This document shows positions 43,112-54,900 of a DNA stretch of 64,000 bases, one piece after another; positions within the stretch are counted from its first letter, which is position 1, and every line of letters begins with the position of its first letter. This stretch comes from Actinernus sp. WN-2022 (Eukaryota > Cnidaria > Anthozoa > Actiniaria > Actinernidae), in contig JAOWCC010000554.1 of assembly GCA_030867875.1 (NCBI GenBank), positions 62,001 through 126,000 of the forward strand. Reading direction: 5' to 3'. Position numbers and translations under genes: made by a program. The notes under the pieces are model-generated. The model was not told the DNA's origin, made no database searches, and was given only the letters and a program-made list of their open reading frames with translations.

Positions 43112-43290
43112 GGCCGCGTTCACACTTGGTGCCCTGGCAGTGTGCCCGGGTACGGCACCTTGCGGGAATACGGAACACGGCTTCTCGTTAGTGTCCGTGC
43201 CGACATTTCAGTACGGTACCCGAGAACCGGACCGTGCAAAGTCCGTGCAAAGTCGGGTACTGTACTCGGGCACCAAGTGTGAACGCGGCC
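43112..43290. repeat. 179-bp MITE with GGCCGCGTTCACAC ends
   Basis: GGCCGCGTTCACACTTGGTG is mirrored at the right end by CACCAAGTGTGAACGCGGCC. GC-rich internal repeats (GTCCGTGC twice; CGGTACCCG/CGGGTAC). Flanking target duplication unclear. Confidence 0.8.
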
Positions 43291-43557
43291 TAAGATAATA
43301 AATGATTTCTTAATATTTTTTATTTAAAGAGGAAGTTGCGATATAAAATGACCATGGTCAGGCCATTAACACCTCCACTGAGTTGTCATTCAGCCCTTGC
43401 CGGAGTGAACATTTGCGTGATGCTTACTAGTACTAGGAACACGCATTTTCTGAATTCTGAATCAGAACTGCACTTTATTATGAACAATTTATCAGTGTTT
43501 GTTTAGTTTTTTTGAAGGGGAAGTTATCAATAGTCCCTCTCACGGTTGTAGTGGCCA

Positions 43558-43708
43558 TTTTGAAAAGTAACCAAGTCTCTGCATCGGTAACCTTGCAATG
43601 ATAGAGACGTCCTGATATATGTATTGTTAACAATGCATCTAACAGGGTGCAGGGTCATCGATGATCGATAACCTTGCTTTCTTGCAAAGGCCTGGTTACT
43701 TTTCAAAA
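43558..43708. repeat. 151-bp foldback repeat
   Basis: TTTTGAAAAGTAACCA and its exact complement bound an imperfect hairpin (ATCGATGATCGAT at its centre). Probably a MITE. Confidence 0.55.
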
Positions 43709-43709
43709 C

Positions 43710-44460
43710 AACTAATGGAACTGTGATGGAGTCGATTTCATTTTGCAAGGAATAGAATGGTGTTTTGGAAGGTTGCAGAATTAATTATTATTATTTTGTG
43801 TACTGGTTACAGTTCTTTTCATTAAATATGTTATTATTAAATAACTGTTATTTATATTCTCCTGGGTCCGGTTGTTAAAAAGGCCGATTAAGCTTAAGTA
43901 ATTTTCTGATAGAGGTTTAAAAGCCCACTACCTGATGGAGAATAAGTATTTCTTTCTACTCGTAATATGAGATGGGAGAAAGTTACATTTTACTACGAGA
44001 ACTAAACTCCTTGATTATGATTTAATCCTGGATTAACTTTAAACAACTCTGTACTGGATGACAATGGTACATGTGTCTAATATACATTTTATTATGCTAA
44101 ACTTTAAGTCTGAATTTCTTTTGAACAAAATTAAGCAAAAATGTGATATGAAAACTGTTGCATGAATACTATATTCATGAAGTTATGGTTTTGTTAAAGT
44201 CAAAATTGTAAATTATTTTCTCAGTGGTTTTGTAATAAGTATAGAAATATTCCATTATTGTAACATTCAAAACTAAATGTTATGCCTTAGACTTTTTACA
44301 ATCTTCTACAGCTATTTCCTTGTTTCTGCATTTGGAACAATATGACTCTGGTCCTGCGGTATGTGTGCCATGAGCCCATCTCAAAAGACTCTGACTTTAC
44401 TTATTTGTAATTTCCTATATTTTTTTTATCTACAACTCCCTGTATTAGGTCTGTTCCAGT
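43710..44460. other. AT-rich, no gene seen
   Basis: Nothing recognisable on either strand. Confidence 0.5.
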
Positions 44461-45012
44461 TGGGAGTATACTTTCCATGTTTCCACCATGCCATTACCAT
44501 GCCATTTGGTTGATTTGAGATTGTATTTTATTTCCAAGTCATGCCACTCCCCGCCTCGTCCCGCCAATTTTAGATTTCCGAAAATATCATTTCCCGCCTA
44601 ATAATGCTTAATCACACCATTACTCGCAACCACCACCGGGCCCTTTTTGAATAAAATTCTGATTCCCGCCAAAACCCGCCTATACTCGCTGCAGGATTAA
44701 GCGGATTCTGGGCCAATAACAGGCCTATAAATGTTAACTTCAGTATCAGGGCTACAGAGTTTGTCAACTGTCATAAAATACCAATTTTGCCTCCACTACA
44801 CAATTCAGACGTACACAGTTACGTAGGATACTTGGGCATGTTGATCAGCCGAGCCCCAACATCATTTATTCATATAAATTTTCATAGTTACAGATATCGG
44901 TTCTTCAACTTTTAGTCTCAGTCTATTTACTACTATTGATTAATTATTGCGACACTGCCGGATACGAAAACCCAAAACCACTATGTGGATTAAACGGGAA
45001 CGTATACTCCCA
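44461..45012. mobile_element. 552-bp non-autonomous TIR element
   Basis: TGGGAGTATACTTTCC at the left is mirrored by GGGAACGTATACTCCCA at the right (one mismatch in 16). The interior carries several CCCGCC/CCCGCCA motifs between 44550 and 44680. No coding capacity. Superfamily not assigned. Confidence 0.5.
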
Positions 45013-45014
45013 CC

Positions 45015-45510
45015 AATGCAGTGCCGCCAACTCTGGGAGCTGAGGTCATCTAAATACATATATTCTGATGTGATTTAGATTAAACTCAAACGATGCTAAC
45101 CTAGAATGATTCTCTCTTAAAGCTCTTTATTTCTAAGGCTTCTCATTAGAAGCATAATAATAATAAAAAATATTTAAATCAAGGTAGCAGGGCTGACCGT
45201 AGACTGAATTCGAACTCCTAACGTTCGTCTACTTATGGCACAATACATTACCCATAATTCTCAGCGCTACTCTCCCCAGGCTTCTGTTCCGTGCCAGCAA
45301 AATATTCATTTCTGTGAATTTCGTACCTCAAGTAACATAAATTCCACTTGGCAGTCATTGATGAACAGCTATCTTCCATCTGCCCCTTTCTTTTTTGACT
45401 TGTTTAATTTTAAACCTTATCCAGCATTTTAACAGGGGAGGACTGATACAATCGCTTGCTTTCTTCACTACACTGCAATATGAATTTCAAGTATCGATTT
45501 ACAACATAGT
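45015..45510. other. No recognisable gene
   Basis: Short plus-strand ORF 45235-45432 without domain. A TTCGAACTCC at ~45209 resembles a B box but has no matching A box. Confidence 0.45.
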
Positions 45511-45511
45511 T

Positions 45512-45780
45512 AATAGAGTGGAATGGTTATGACACCTTGCGAACTTCTTTGTTATATGTCTTTGTTAGCTTTTTTCAACCATTACCGTGCACAAAACATA
45601 ATAGAAATTCCAATATCTTAATCAATCAGCAAATAGAAACGTGTGAGTTCAGTCGTTCAGGGGATGCTAATGAACTATGACCGTGCACAACCTTTTGTCT
45701 TACTCCCTTCCAACATAAATCACAGCGCCTATGTTAGCCCCTTTGAAGTTTGCCGGGTTTCATAACCATTCCACTCTATT
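45512..45780. repeat. 269-bp MITE with 21-bp TIRs
   Basis: AATAGAGTGGAATGGTTATG and its perfect mirror CATAACCATTCCACTCTATT bound the segment. No coding capacity; target duplication not evident. Confidence 0.75.
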
Positions 45781-45839
45781 CACTAGGAGAGGCTAACCCT
45801 TTTATACCGGAACTTCTATTACACCCCTCCCTTCACAAA

Positions 45840-46080
45840 TACGTCGTTGTGAATTACGTCGTTCTCGAATGAACAAATTGCAATGAAACATGCAGCAGTA
45901 TTATCAGTTGCGTCGTTCTCAAATGTTTGATGTCTGAAATAAGTCGTTCTCGAATGTTGATGTGATAAATTGCATCGTTCTCAAATCGGAAGACAGCCAA
46001 TCAAACAGTGTTATCAATTTCGTCGTTCTCAATTGAGAAAACCGCCAATGAAACGGTATTATGAACAGCGTCGTTCTACG
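45840..46080. repeat. Degenerate array with GTCGTTCTC core
   Basis: The core (A/C)GTCGTT(C/G)TCAAATG-type motif recurs seven or so times at irregular 35-60 bp spacing, interleaved with CCAAT(G/C)AAAC(A/G). A decayed minisatellite. Confidence 0.55.
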
Positions 46081-46095
46081 TCAACCTTTAACATA

Positions 46096-46740
46096 TTTAA
46101 AAGTGCGAACTAGTAATTGCATTGTTCAAGTGACATATTATAACCACACACCCGCTTCCTCCTTTGACCATGCCATCGCTCACAATACTTGATCTTAACG
46201 ATGTTTTCCGGCGCTTCACTAGTAGAGCTACTGACCCTCTATAAACTTTTACGCCTTTCAATCCTTTAAATGACCAATCAATATTACGTACACACCTGGG
46301 AGGTGGGCATATACTAGACCACACAGTTACTCTCTCGCTCAGTGATCTAGCAGCAGCTGGTGGCAACTTTCTCAACATATTTACGTATCAGAAGGTGTTG
46401 CGAAATTGATGCAGCTGGAATAAGCAGATCACAAAAGCCGCGATAGCAAAAGTGATAGAAAACGTTTAAAACTTTTGTCGTTAATGTAAGAACTACATCC
46501 ATCAACCCTCAATAAATGTGAGAGTGTGAACCAGTAATTGCAAGGTTCAATTGAGATATTACTAACCCGCATCCTTTTCGTCTTGGAGACTTGATTTTCA
46601 GAGCGTCTCTAGTAGAACTAGTAACCCTTAGTTTTGTAACATTTGACGACTTCTAAATGCTTTAGATGACCAACCAATATTACAAAGCCACACGTTTTTA
46701 TGTGTCAAAGGTAATTCGAAATTAATGCAGCCGGGATAAG
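46096..46740. repeat. Dispersed ~0.4-kb repeat, first pair
   Basis: Two head-to-tail copies (starting ~46096 and ~46513) share AGTAATTGCA, ATTACTAACCCGCATCC-type, CTTGGAGACTTGAT and TCTAGTAGAACTA segments. The same pair recurs at 49352-49845. Confidence 0.7.
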
Positions 46741-47480
46741 GAGATCGCAAAAACAAGTTTGTTGGCCTTTATCACGCTGATAAATATTTCATGTATCCTT
46801 CCCGTCAATGGTACTCTGTTTAAAAACATCCGTAATTTTGCAACTCCGTAGAAATATTAACTCTTAATCAAGCCGTAGCTATCCCACCACCACAGACATA
46901 TGCCAACCCTCCCGAATTACAAGGAATCAACACTCGAACGCCTTCACCCAACTACATACAAGAACAAACTATTATAAATACAGCTTTCTTCTACAAACCA
47001 TTAAGGACTGGAAATCATTACCCGACTACGTTGTCAATTCCAATAACTCAAAAAGAAGAAAATGATAAATATTTATCTTATGTACCTAAACACTTATTTG
47101 AAACTGTTTAATATTTTCTTTTTATTTACACGCCCATTTGGGCCTCCATTGTCTTGCTGAACAGGCTATCGCGGAGTAATTGAAAATCAACAAATTACAA
47201 CTGAAAGTGCAGCTACGTAAAATATCATGTGATTCCTATATCTTAAGCAGATCTCGTTTGCCCCCCACATGCTGTTTTACTTTAATTTATTAATAAAGAT
47301 TCGGTTCATATGCATTTTACCTACCTGCATGGACACTCGCATCAAATATTCTATCTCAGTTTTAACAATACGTGTAGTTGCGAAAGCATAGACACTGTAG
47401 TTAATTTCAGAATGTGTTTCAGGGTGTCGTTGTCTGACAAATATTGATTGAAACCAACTGCTAGGATTGAAATCCCTTTT
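46740..47480. other. No recognisable gene
   Basis: AT-rich spacer between the ~0.4-kb repeats and the 1.6-kb TTAA element. Nothing seen. Confidence 0.5.
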
Positions 47481-47482
47481 AA

Positions 47483-49078
47483 AGGCGCTGTGTTACGGTA
47501 CTGCGCATGTCACAGTCTCCAGACATTGAATTGACAGCTGTATTGTGTATCATCCAATGAGAATCAATCAAAATAAATTGACGGAAACGCCACGCTGTTC
47601 GCCACACTGCCGTCATTCACAGATTGTAGTTTTACACAGTATATGGCGAGATTTACAAGGATTTTATTCTTCCTAGATCCAAGGTAAACAGCATTGAGTA
47701 AAGAATGGTATCTATATTTTATTACTCGCTAGTATTTTTTGCTGTTTCCAGTGGTAAACAGTCCGAATTTGACCAAAGTGAAACGTGCAGCTCGCGTCCG
47801 TAGATATATATTTCTTCGTTATACACTTTTTACATGATATAATTCTTCAAATGGCACCATTGTTTTATTTCTACATGATTAATAACACAGTTCTCTCCTC
47901 TAAAAAAATTGAACATTCTATGGAAGATTTCTTGTCCTCAAGTTTGGAAATGTAACACATGCATTTGATGCTAGAAAGTTCAGTACTCGCGGAAGTACGC
48001 AAGGTTAATTACTAGTGGCAGTTTACTAGTTTGCACTATCGGCTGTTATGGACTGCAAACTTACTTTCACAGCTTAACATGTATGTCGATTGGACAGAAG
48101 AATATCTTGTTTAAGATGCTACGGTTCTTTCGGCATCAGGAAATTTTTAAACGGGAGTTTTCGTACAGCTATGGTGTAGTGCGAGTTCAGTTAAGTCACA
48201 AATGTCCGTGAAACTATTATAGCACGTTCATTATTATCAGTTTCCTCCATGGGTTCTCCTGTATTCAATAATTACTTCTGGAGCTTCATAGTTATGTCAA
48301 TTGGTCACAATGATATCCTCTTTCAGTTTTCCCCGTTAGTTTGGATATTAGGGATTTATTCTTGGAGATTTCGTACAGTTTAGCGACCGTGTGTTGAAAG
48401 TAGAAATGTTCGCTTGTCACGAAAGTGCGAATACTGACAAGCGGTTTCATAGCAGTTCGATGTTTGCAGACTCTAACGTAGTCGATAATATAAACTACTA
48501 TAGCTTTATATGTACGTCGATTGCTCACAAGGCTATCGTATTTGAGTTCATGAGGTTGTTTTGCCAGCAAATAAAGGTTTTATCTAACTTTTCGTACAGT
48601 GCACTCCGGTCGCTTCATATAATTTCAGCCTCGTTTCTAAGCCGTAGATATATGTTTCTTCGTATCATATGACTTGAAAAGTTTCCATGTGTTTTGTGAA
48701 CTCTACTGGACATCTAAACTATCTTTACTTGTGGTTTAAATGCCAAAAAGCTTCCAATTTCTTGCGTTTTTCGGCTGCTGTATTCAGAGTACTCAGTGGC
48801 GGTCTTCCCCGCCGGTAAGCATCACTTTGCTTTTTTGTTTTAGTTGTGTTGCAGTCTGCAACAACTAATTTTGAATAAAGAAATAATGAAAACTTATTTA
48901 ATCACATCTTACATTTCCATAAATGACCAAAGGAGGCAAGGATGAGTTAAAAAAGAACACTGTTGGAAGTCGATTTAAAAATCGGTATTTCGCCGCTCTG
49001 AGAATTTCGTTCCGGGCTAGAACATAATTAAAAAATCATCAGATTTGCACACATGCGCAGTACCATGACACAGCGCCT
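47483..49078. mobile_element. 1.6-kb TTAA-flanked element, non-autonomous
   Basis: TTAA at 47479-47482 and 49079-49082 flank AGGCGCTGTGTTACGGTACT and its mirror AGTACCATGACACAGCGCCT; arms ~26 bp with a few mismatches, both containing ACTGCGCATGT. No transposase inside. It lies between two copies of the ~0.4-kb repeat block. Confidence 0.75.
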
Positions 49079-49351
49079 TTAAGCTCACGCCAGCTTCATT
49101 GTGCAGCCCTTTCGGTAAAAACACTTGAAACGATTGGCCAAGTACATCATGCAGATATTTTTCACAACTATTGCAAAACACAGGTCCGTCAAAAGCGAAA
49201 ACTCCCATATCAACGATCTCTGAACAACTAATGGTTGTTCTCTAGTAAAACAGAACGAGTCCCTTAAAGCCGTGATAGTAAAAGTGATAAAACAAAAACT
49301 ATTAATCCTTTTGACGTTAATGTCAGCACTATATCCATGAACCCTTAATAA

Positions 49352-49845
49352 ATGCGAGAGTGTGCTCTAGTAATTGCAAGGTTCAAGTGAGATATTACTA
49401 ACACGCATCCGCTTCATCTTGGAGACTTGATCGTAACGATGTTTTTCGGAGCTTCTCTAGTAGAACTACTAACCCTTAGTACACTTTGACCCCTTTTAAT
49501 ATCCTCCAAATGCCCAAGCTTACAGATCACATATTTACTCTCTCGCTGATATAGCAGCTAGTACCTGGTGGCAATAGTAACTTTCTCGACATATTTACGT
49601 ATCAAAAAGTGTTGGGAAATTGGTGCAACTGTAATAAGCAGATCTCAAAAGCCGCGATATCAATGGTGATAGGAAACGATTAAAACTTGTGTCGTTAATG
49701 TCAGAACTATATCCATCAACCCTAAATAAATGTGAGAGTGTGAACCATTAATTGCAAAGTTCAATTGAGATATTACTAACCCGCATCCTTTTCGTCTTGG
49801 AAGTCTTGATTTTCAGAGCGTCTAGAGTACAACTAGTAACATCAT
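49352..49845. repeat. Dispersed ~0.4-kb repeat, second pair
   Basis: Copies start ~49352 and ~49728, about 10 percent diverged from those at 46096 and 46513, in the same orientation. The similarity extends through the sequence between the paired copies (ACATATTTACGTATCA, AAGCCGCGATA), so a whole ~0.7-kb block was duplicated. Confidence 0.7.
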
Positions 49846-49849
49846 GAAA

Positions 49850-50400
49850 TGATAGTTACACTATCAATTTACAATTTTATACATGTAATATTAACACCCA
49901 AAAGTTAATAATTAACTATTCTTACATAAATGATAAAATATTGCTTTGCTGAATTACTTACTCCCCCACCCCATTTGTTTGCTAGCTTTTCAAGCAAACT
50001 CAACCAAACTTGGTACAGAGTAACTAAGAGGTATGATGCACAAAATGAATAGACGAATTATTTATAATGTCAATTCCATCTCCATGGTAACCAAATGAAT
50101 GTCTAATTAGCATAATTTATAATAATTTATGAATTATACAAGGAATAAAACATCTGTCTATTTATTTTGTAGTTCGCTTATCAAAGAATAGTTGTACCAA
50201 ATTTGGTAGGAACCCTTAAATTCCAAAGTAATTAACTGGATGGGGACAGAAAAAACACGCGGAATCCTGTAACTTGAGAAAATGACTGTTGAAGTTTTGT
50301 TAAGTTCAATTGTTTGAATAATTCCTTCTTTGAAGGAAATGAAGGTCTTAAACATGATGCATTTCACATAAAGAAAGTGTTTTATTGAAGGTCAACATCA
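49850..50400. other. AT-rich, no gene seen
   Basis: Precedes the 3' end of the Mutator-like transposase. A minus-strand ORF (50158-50367) has no domain. Confidence 0.5.
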
Positions 50401-50489
50401 GCTATCAGTCTTCTGTGCCTTTCTCATTTCTTTTTATTAGATTTTCTGGCCTTTCCTGTAACCGAGAGGTCATTAAATCCACCAGCATC

Positions 50490-52072
50490 ATATGTGGTCC
50501 CCTCTTTATGCAACCTTTCTTCTTCCTCCTTGAATTTTCTTTACCTGATTGCTTGTCTGACCTTCTTATATTGATCAGACACTCTCTTCTTTGCTTTCTG
50601 TACCTTCTGCTGGTCTCTACGCCTGCTCCCTTCAACAGTGTGGGCACCGCCAGGAATGCCACTCTTGGACATGACAGAATCCTTGGCCATGGCACCGCTG
50701 CTAAAGTGAAGGGAAGCTGAAATACCAGCCATCTCAACCCTTCTACTCCCAAGCCACTTGTGCTTAGGGCATATAATCCATACCAATGAGTTAATGGACT
50801 CATTGGCATTTTGAGTATACCCTGGAAAACATCTTTCTGGAAGGGTTGACTCACTGAGGCGATTGTAAACCGGTTCCAATATTTCTTTGAATACTGCATC
50901 TGGCCAGTTACTATTCTTTTTGAAATTGCACCAAGAATTATTAGGAAAATATTTATGCCTTTCCTTGGTTGGGAGTTTCAAGCTATGATAGAGTCCTGCT
51001 TTTATTTCTCTTTGCATTGCTACAATGGCTAGTTTCTTATCTTCCAGGGAATTAATGTCTTTGTTTGTATTATTTCGTATTTCACATCATAGTACTTTGG
51101 CAATTTATTTATTGTTGGCTTTGTAAGTCGTCCTTTTTTGCCTTTGATTGACTGTCCATCACTTAATGTTCCACCATTAGTGTGTAGTTTATATAAGGCA
51201 TTCCCCATTCGCTTTTGGACATGTCCGACACAATCAAGTTTCATTACACGGCAACAATCAGCAACACCTTCCATATGATCCTGATCCCATTTCTTGTATG
51301 CCTCACTATTCTTCCATGCAAGATATTCCTCTGACTTCTTTTCCATATTTTCATACTTATTGCAACCATCACATGCACCATAAATATCCCATACTTCATT
51401 GTATGCCTTGGAATCTACATCTGACACCATATATCTGTACTGGATATTATAATCTGCACTTCTGGAACATATAGCTTGAGCACAGGCAGTCTTCATATTA
51501 GGGCTTGACCCTTCAAAGTTCCCATGGCAGACATGAGTCTGAAACCGCATGTAAAACTCTTCCTTTGCCATTTTAGACTTATTATGCTGGCACTGTGAGA
51601 AGACTTTAGATGAAACAGAATAGTCAAGAACTTTGCCAGTTTGAGCAGACAGTGCAAAACCCAATCCATGGTTTGATGTGAAGCCTCGCTTTTCCCATGT
51701 GCCATCAAAACTGACAGCAATAGGAACAACTGTTACCTCATCCTCTTCTGCAATGTCCATTTCTTTATCTGCATGCATTCGTGCTTCCTTCCTGTTCTTT
51801 TCTAACTCATGTATTACTGCCATGTGCACTTCATACAGAGCACTCTCATGTGTGTTCCAGGTTTCTTTAGCCATTGAAAATGGAATATTCTGTGCAATGT
51901 TCCCTCTCCCAAGACCTGTTTCTGTAGCAGCATAAACAACTCTCCGGTTTACATATTTGCCTTGATTTGTCCTGGGGCATTGATCCTTCAAGTCATGTTC
52001 ACCTGAGCTCAGACCATAGCGACAAGTAATGTCTTCAGTTATCTTTACAGTAACTGGAAAACAATCATACAT
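50490..52072 (-). pseudogene. Mutator-like transposase, frameshifted
   Basis: The main frame (52072-51029) has AVSFDGTWEKRGF, where the Asp is the probable first catalytic residue, YMVSDVDSKAYN (second Asp), a Cys-rich insert (GACDGCNKYE ... DCCRVMK) and CVGHVQKRMGNAL. A second frame (51017-50541) adds RCFPGYTQNANESINSLVW, with the probable catalytic Glu in N-x-N-E-S. After an in-frame TAA near 50545 the frame continues to a terminal Y-D-A-G-G-F motif, typical of the family end. A frameshift near 51085 splits the two. The order fits the Mutator-like transposase family found in invertebrates. Its N-terminus would continue beyond 52072, where a LINE 3' end has landed nearby. No TIRs were found. 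Confidence 0.78.
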
Positions 52073-52240
52073 GGGCTAATGAACCATTTTTGTAAACCAG
52101 TAGTTTTTGAAAACTATTTTCGGGATCTAAGTAATGAATTAGGAAGTAAGTCCTCACACATAATACCAACAATGCAACACTACCTACCTCCACACTGTCC
52201 TGATGATGAGTGGATTCGATTCATGGTGTCGCGTAAGCTG

Positions 52241-53500
52241 GTAATATTATTATTATTATTATTATAATTTCTATTGCGCCCTTTCGAATAAAATGATCAA
52301 AAGCGCATTACATTACAATTACTACAAAAGGAATAATAAAAAATAAGAAAGAAAAAAAGAAAAAGTAAAAAGAAAAAAAAGAAAAAAAAAGAAAAAAAAA
52401 ATTCAAGTTAATTAAATTAAATTAAAATTATTATACAAAATAAAAATAAAAATAAAATATAAATTAAAAGCTAATTTAAAAATATACGTTTTAAGTGAAG
52501 ATTTAAAAAGACTAAGCGACTGAATATTGCGCAGATATTGTGGTAGAGCGTTCCATAGAGTCGGAGCCGCCACACTAAAAGATCTATCACCGAATGAACG
52601 CAAAAGCCTCCCACTAGGGATCTTCAGTAGAACACCATTTATTTGAGCGTAGTTGATAGCGCGGCTGTTTCTTAATCGTAATAAGGTCTCTAATGTACTA
52701 TGGAGATTGGCCAGCTAATGCTTTAAAAGTAATTAAAATAATCTTAAACTGTATACGGAATCTAACGGGTAACCAGTGAAGTTCATAGAGAACAGGTGTA
52801 ATATGATCATATCGAGAAGTAGAAGTAATAAGCCTGGCAGCAGCGTTCTGTACCCTTTGTAGTTTGGACAGTTCAGTGTTTGGTAAACCATATAGTAAAC
52901 TATTACAATAGTCCAGCCTACTGGTAATAAAAGCATGAACTAATGTAGTAAGACTATCCTGACTGAGGTACTTGCTAATACGTCTAATATTATGAAGGTA
53001 AAAGAATGAGGCACTACAAGACTTAGTGATTTGGGAGGACATTGTTAAATGCGAATCGAACCACGACCCTAGGTTTCTGACAACAGGCGAAGGGAAGACA
53101 TCAGTACTGCCAACCCGTATATGACAACCATCATTGAGTTTAGTGAGGATTTTTTTCGAACCTATTATTAAAATTTCAGTCTTATCATAATTGATTTTAA
53201 GTTTATCCTGGAACATCCGCTTCCTGAGATCACCAATGCAGTTCTCCATAGCAGACAAAGCCTCCTCTTGTGCAGTAGTGCCATCGGGTTTGAATGACAA
53301 ATAGAGCTGCGAATCGTCGGCATAACAGTGAACTTCCGGTAAGTGAGACTCGATGACATCAACAATTTAGACGCGTACACAACGAAGAGAAGCGGGCCAA
53401 GGCAGGAACCTGAGGGACACCAAAGCTAAGGTCAAACCTGTCTGACATTGCGCCATTCAGTAAGACCTTTTGTCTTCTACCAGATAAATAAACCTGTATC
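52241..53500 (-). mobile_element. CR1/L2-type LINE, 3' fragment
   Basis: The minus-strand order is RT palm (G-V-P-Q, then CYADDSQLYLSF in pieces near 53410-53290), thumb and C-terminal region (53300-52698, SRLDYCNSLLYGLP, LHWLPVRFRIQFKI), C-terminus (52603-52412, RSFGDRSFSVAAPTLWNALP), then a purine-rich stretch, a GCGC motif and an ATT microsatellite tail at 52241-52266. It is 5'-truncated. One base is missing after the Gln codon of G-V-P-Q-G and another before Y-A-D-D. Related to but clearly distinct from the LINE at 13.8 kb. Confidence 0.82.
52698..53300 (-). CDS. LINE RT thumb/C-terminal region, open piece
   Basis: 200 open codons starting just after the Y-A-D-D-S-Q-L-Y-L motif. Contains the conserved KINYDKTEILIIGSKK, LDYCNSLLYGLP and LHWLP blocks. 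Ends at a stop in KALAGQSP. Not an independent gene. Confidence 0.75.
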   Translation of the reverse strand: MSFKPDGTTAQEEALSAMENCIGDLRKRMFQDKLKINYDKTEILIIGSKKILTKLNDGCHIRVGSTDVFPSPVVRNLGSWFDSHLTMSSQITKSCSASFFYLHNIRRISKYLSQDSLTTLVHAFITSRLDYCNSLLYGLPNTELSKLQRVQNAAARLITSTSRYDHITPVLYELHWLPVRFRIQFKIILITFKALAGQSP

Positions 53501-53930
53501 CCTCAGCATATCTCAGACAGCTATAGTACTCATCGTCACTTGAGGAGTCTACATCGTCTATTTCAATCTTTTTCTAGGCCGCAGGGATGGGAGATGGGAG
53601 TTTGGCTGCATTTCCACTCTTTGTAACACGGTACGAGGTCTAAAAAGTGAAGATTGCTGCTTCAACTTGAATTCTAGTGTGCATTTGGATTTTTTTTTGG
53701 TATTTCTACCTTTAGAAAGTCAATTCTTGTAGTCCCTGCAAGTCTCGTGTTGAGTCGGTTTGTGCAATGAACCGTAGCGACACGTGATTATGCAAATGTT
53801 TGTCACAAAACTATCCTTTCATGCGAGCTTATCTTGCGCTTGTAAAACTTATAAACTGGTCGGAAGTCAGACTAATTATAATTGACTAGTTTTAATTTCT
53901 CTGATATTCACTGATGAAATTATACTAAAG
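53500..53930. other. No clear gene
   Basis: A short acidic minus-strand stretch (DDVDSSSDDEYY near 53545) might be residual coding sequence, but I see no domain or splice frame. Confidence 0.35.
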
Positions 53931-53931
53931 C

Positions 53932-54030
53932 AATTATTCACTTCAGTCTCAATGACTATTGGTGAATATTTACCTCGACTGCGTCTCGGTAAATATTCAC
54001 CAATAGTCACTTCTACTTCAGTGAATAATT
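53932..54030. repeat. 99-bp near-perfect hairpin
   Basis: AATTATTCACT ... TGACTATTGGTGAATATTTA is mirrored by TAAATATTCACCAATAGTCA ... AGTGAATAATT around a CGACTGCGTCTCG loop. A MITE-like foldback. Confidence 0.8.
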
Positions 54031-54039
54031 GTTAAATAA

Positions 54040-54360
54040 TATTTAGGGATGGGTAATAAATGGGTTATGCATGGGAATACTATGGGCAGCATATGGGATA
54101 AGAATGGGAGTGATATAGTGAATATATGGGAGAAGCCATTGTCCCAGACTTTTTCCATATAAAAACCACACACTTGCCATACTTTTCCCATACATAATCC
54201 TTAGGTTTCCCATATAAATCTCATGAAACCTATACCATTTACATAGTATACCCATACATTTCCATTATATTGCCATTCCTTGCAAATAACCTAATTCATT
54301 ACCATATATTACCCATACCTTTGCTATGATACATGTCTTTATCATACACCACACTGAGAA
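54040..54360. repeat. Degenerate ATGGG / CCCATA array
   Basis: ATGGGA-type words dominate the first half and CCCATA-type words the second half, making a loose inverted structure. No coding role; the ORF across it is repetitive and rejected. Confidence 0.5.
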
Positions 54361-54900
54361 TTGTAGAGTTAAAATAGCAGTAGAGGGGGAGTTAAATTAA
54401 CTTCTACAGGGGGAGTTATTTTTGCTAGAGTTATTTTATCTCCGAAAACGGATATAATTTAACTCCTGTCTTAATCAGTGGAACTAAAACAACTCATTTA
54501 ACGGGAGTTAAAAAAACAGCCTGTGAGATTTAATTCCCAAGGAGAGTTATTTTAACTCAACCCAAGTCAATATAACTCCCTGTAGGAGCTATATTTTACT
54601 CTGGTAAAGAGCTAAATCTAGAGGGGGAGTGTTTGTTTTAACTCTAAGAACATAGTTAAATGAACTCATTCAGAGGGAGTTAGTTTTGATAGCGTTATTT
54701 TAACTTCGAACACGGAATTATTTTAACTCCTCTCTTATTTTGACTGTTCCCCAAGTCAATAGAACTCTATTGGTGGAGTTAAATAACTCCATATAAGAGT
54801 AACATTTTAACTCTGGTTAATAGTTTTAGAGGGGGAGTTAAATTGACTCCTAAATTGCTGGTTAACTCTGCCCGTATTAAAACAACTATTGTAGACTGTG
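54360..54900. repeat. Degenerate GGAGTTA / TAACTCC array
   Basis: GAGTTA and its complement TAACTC recur about 20 times in 540 bp at irregular spacing, often as local palindromes such as GGAGTTAAATTGACTCC and GGAGTTAAATAACTCC. Not a simple tandem repeat. Origin unknown. Confidence 0.6.

Noticed and set aside
45200..45220. tRNA-like B box TTCGAACTCC
   Set aside because: No A box at the right distance and no cloverleaf.
54043..54255. 70-codon ORF with repeated YMG/MYGKS
   Set aside because: Encoded by the degenerate ATGGG/CCCATA array.
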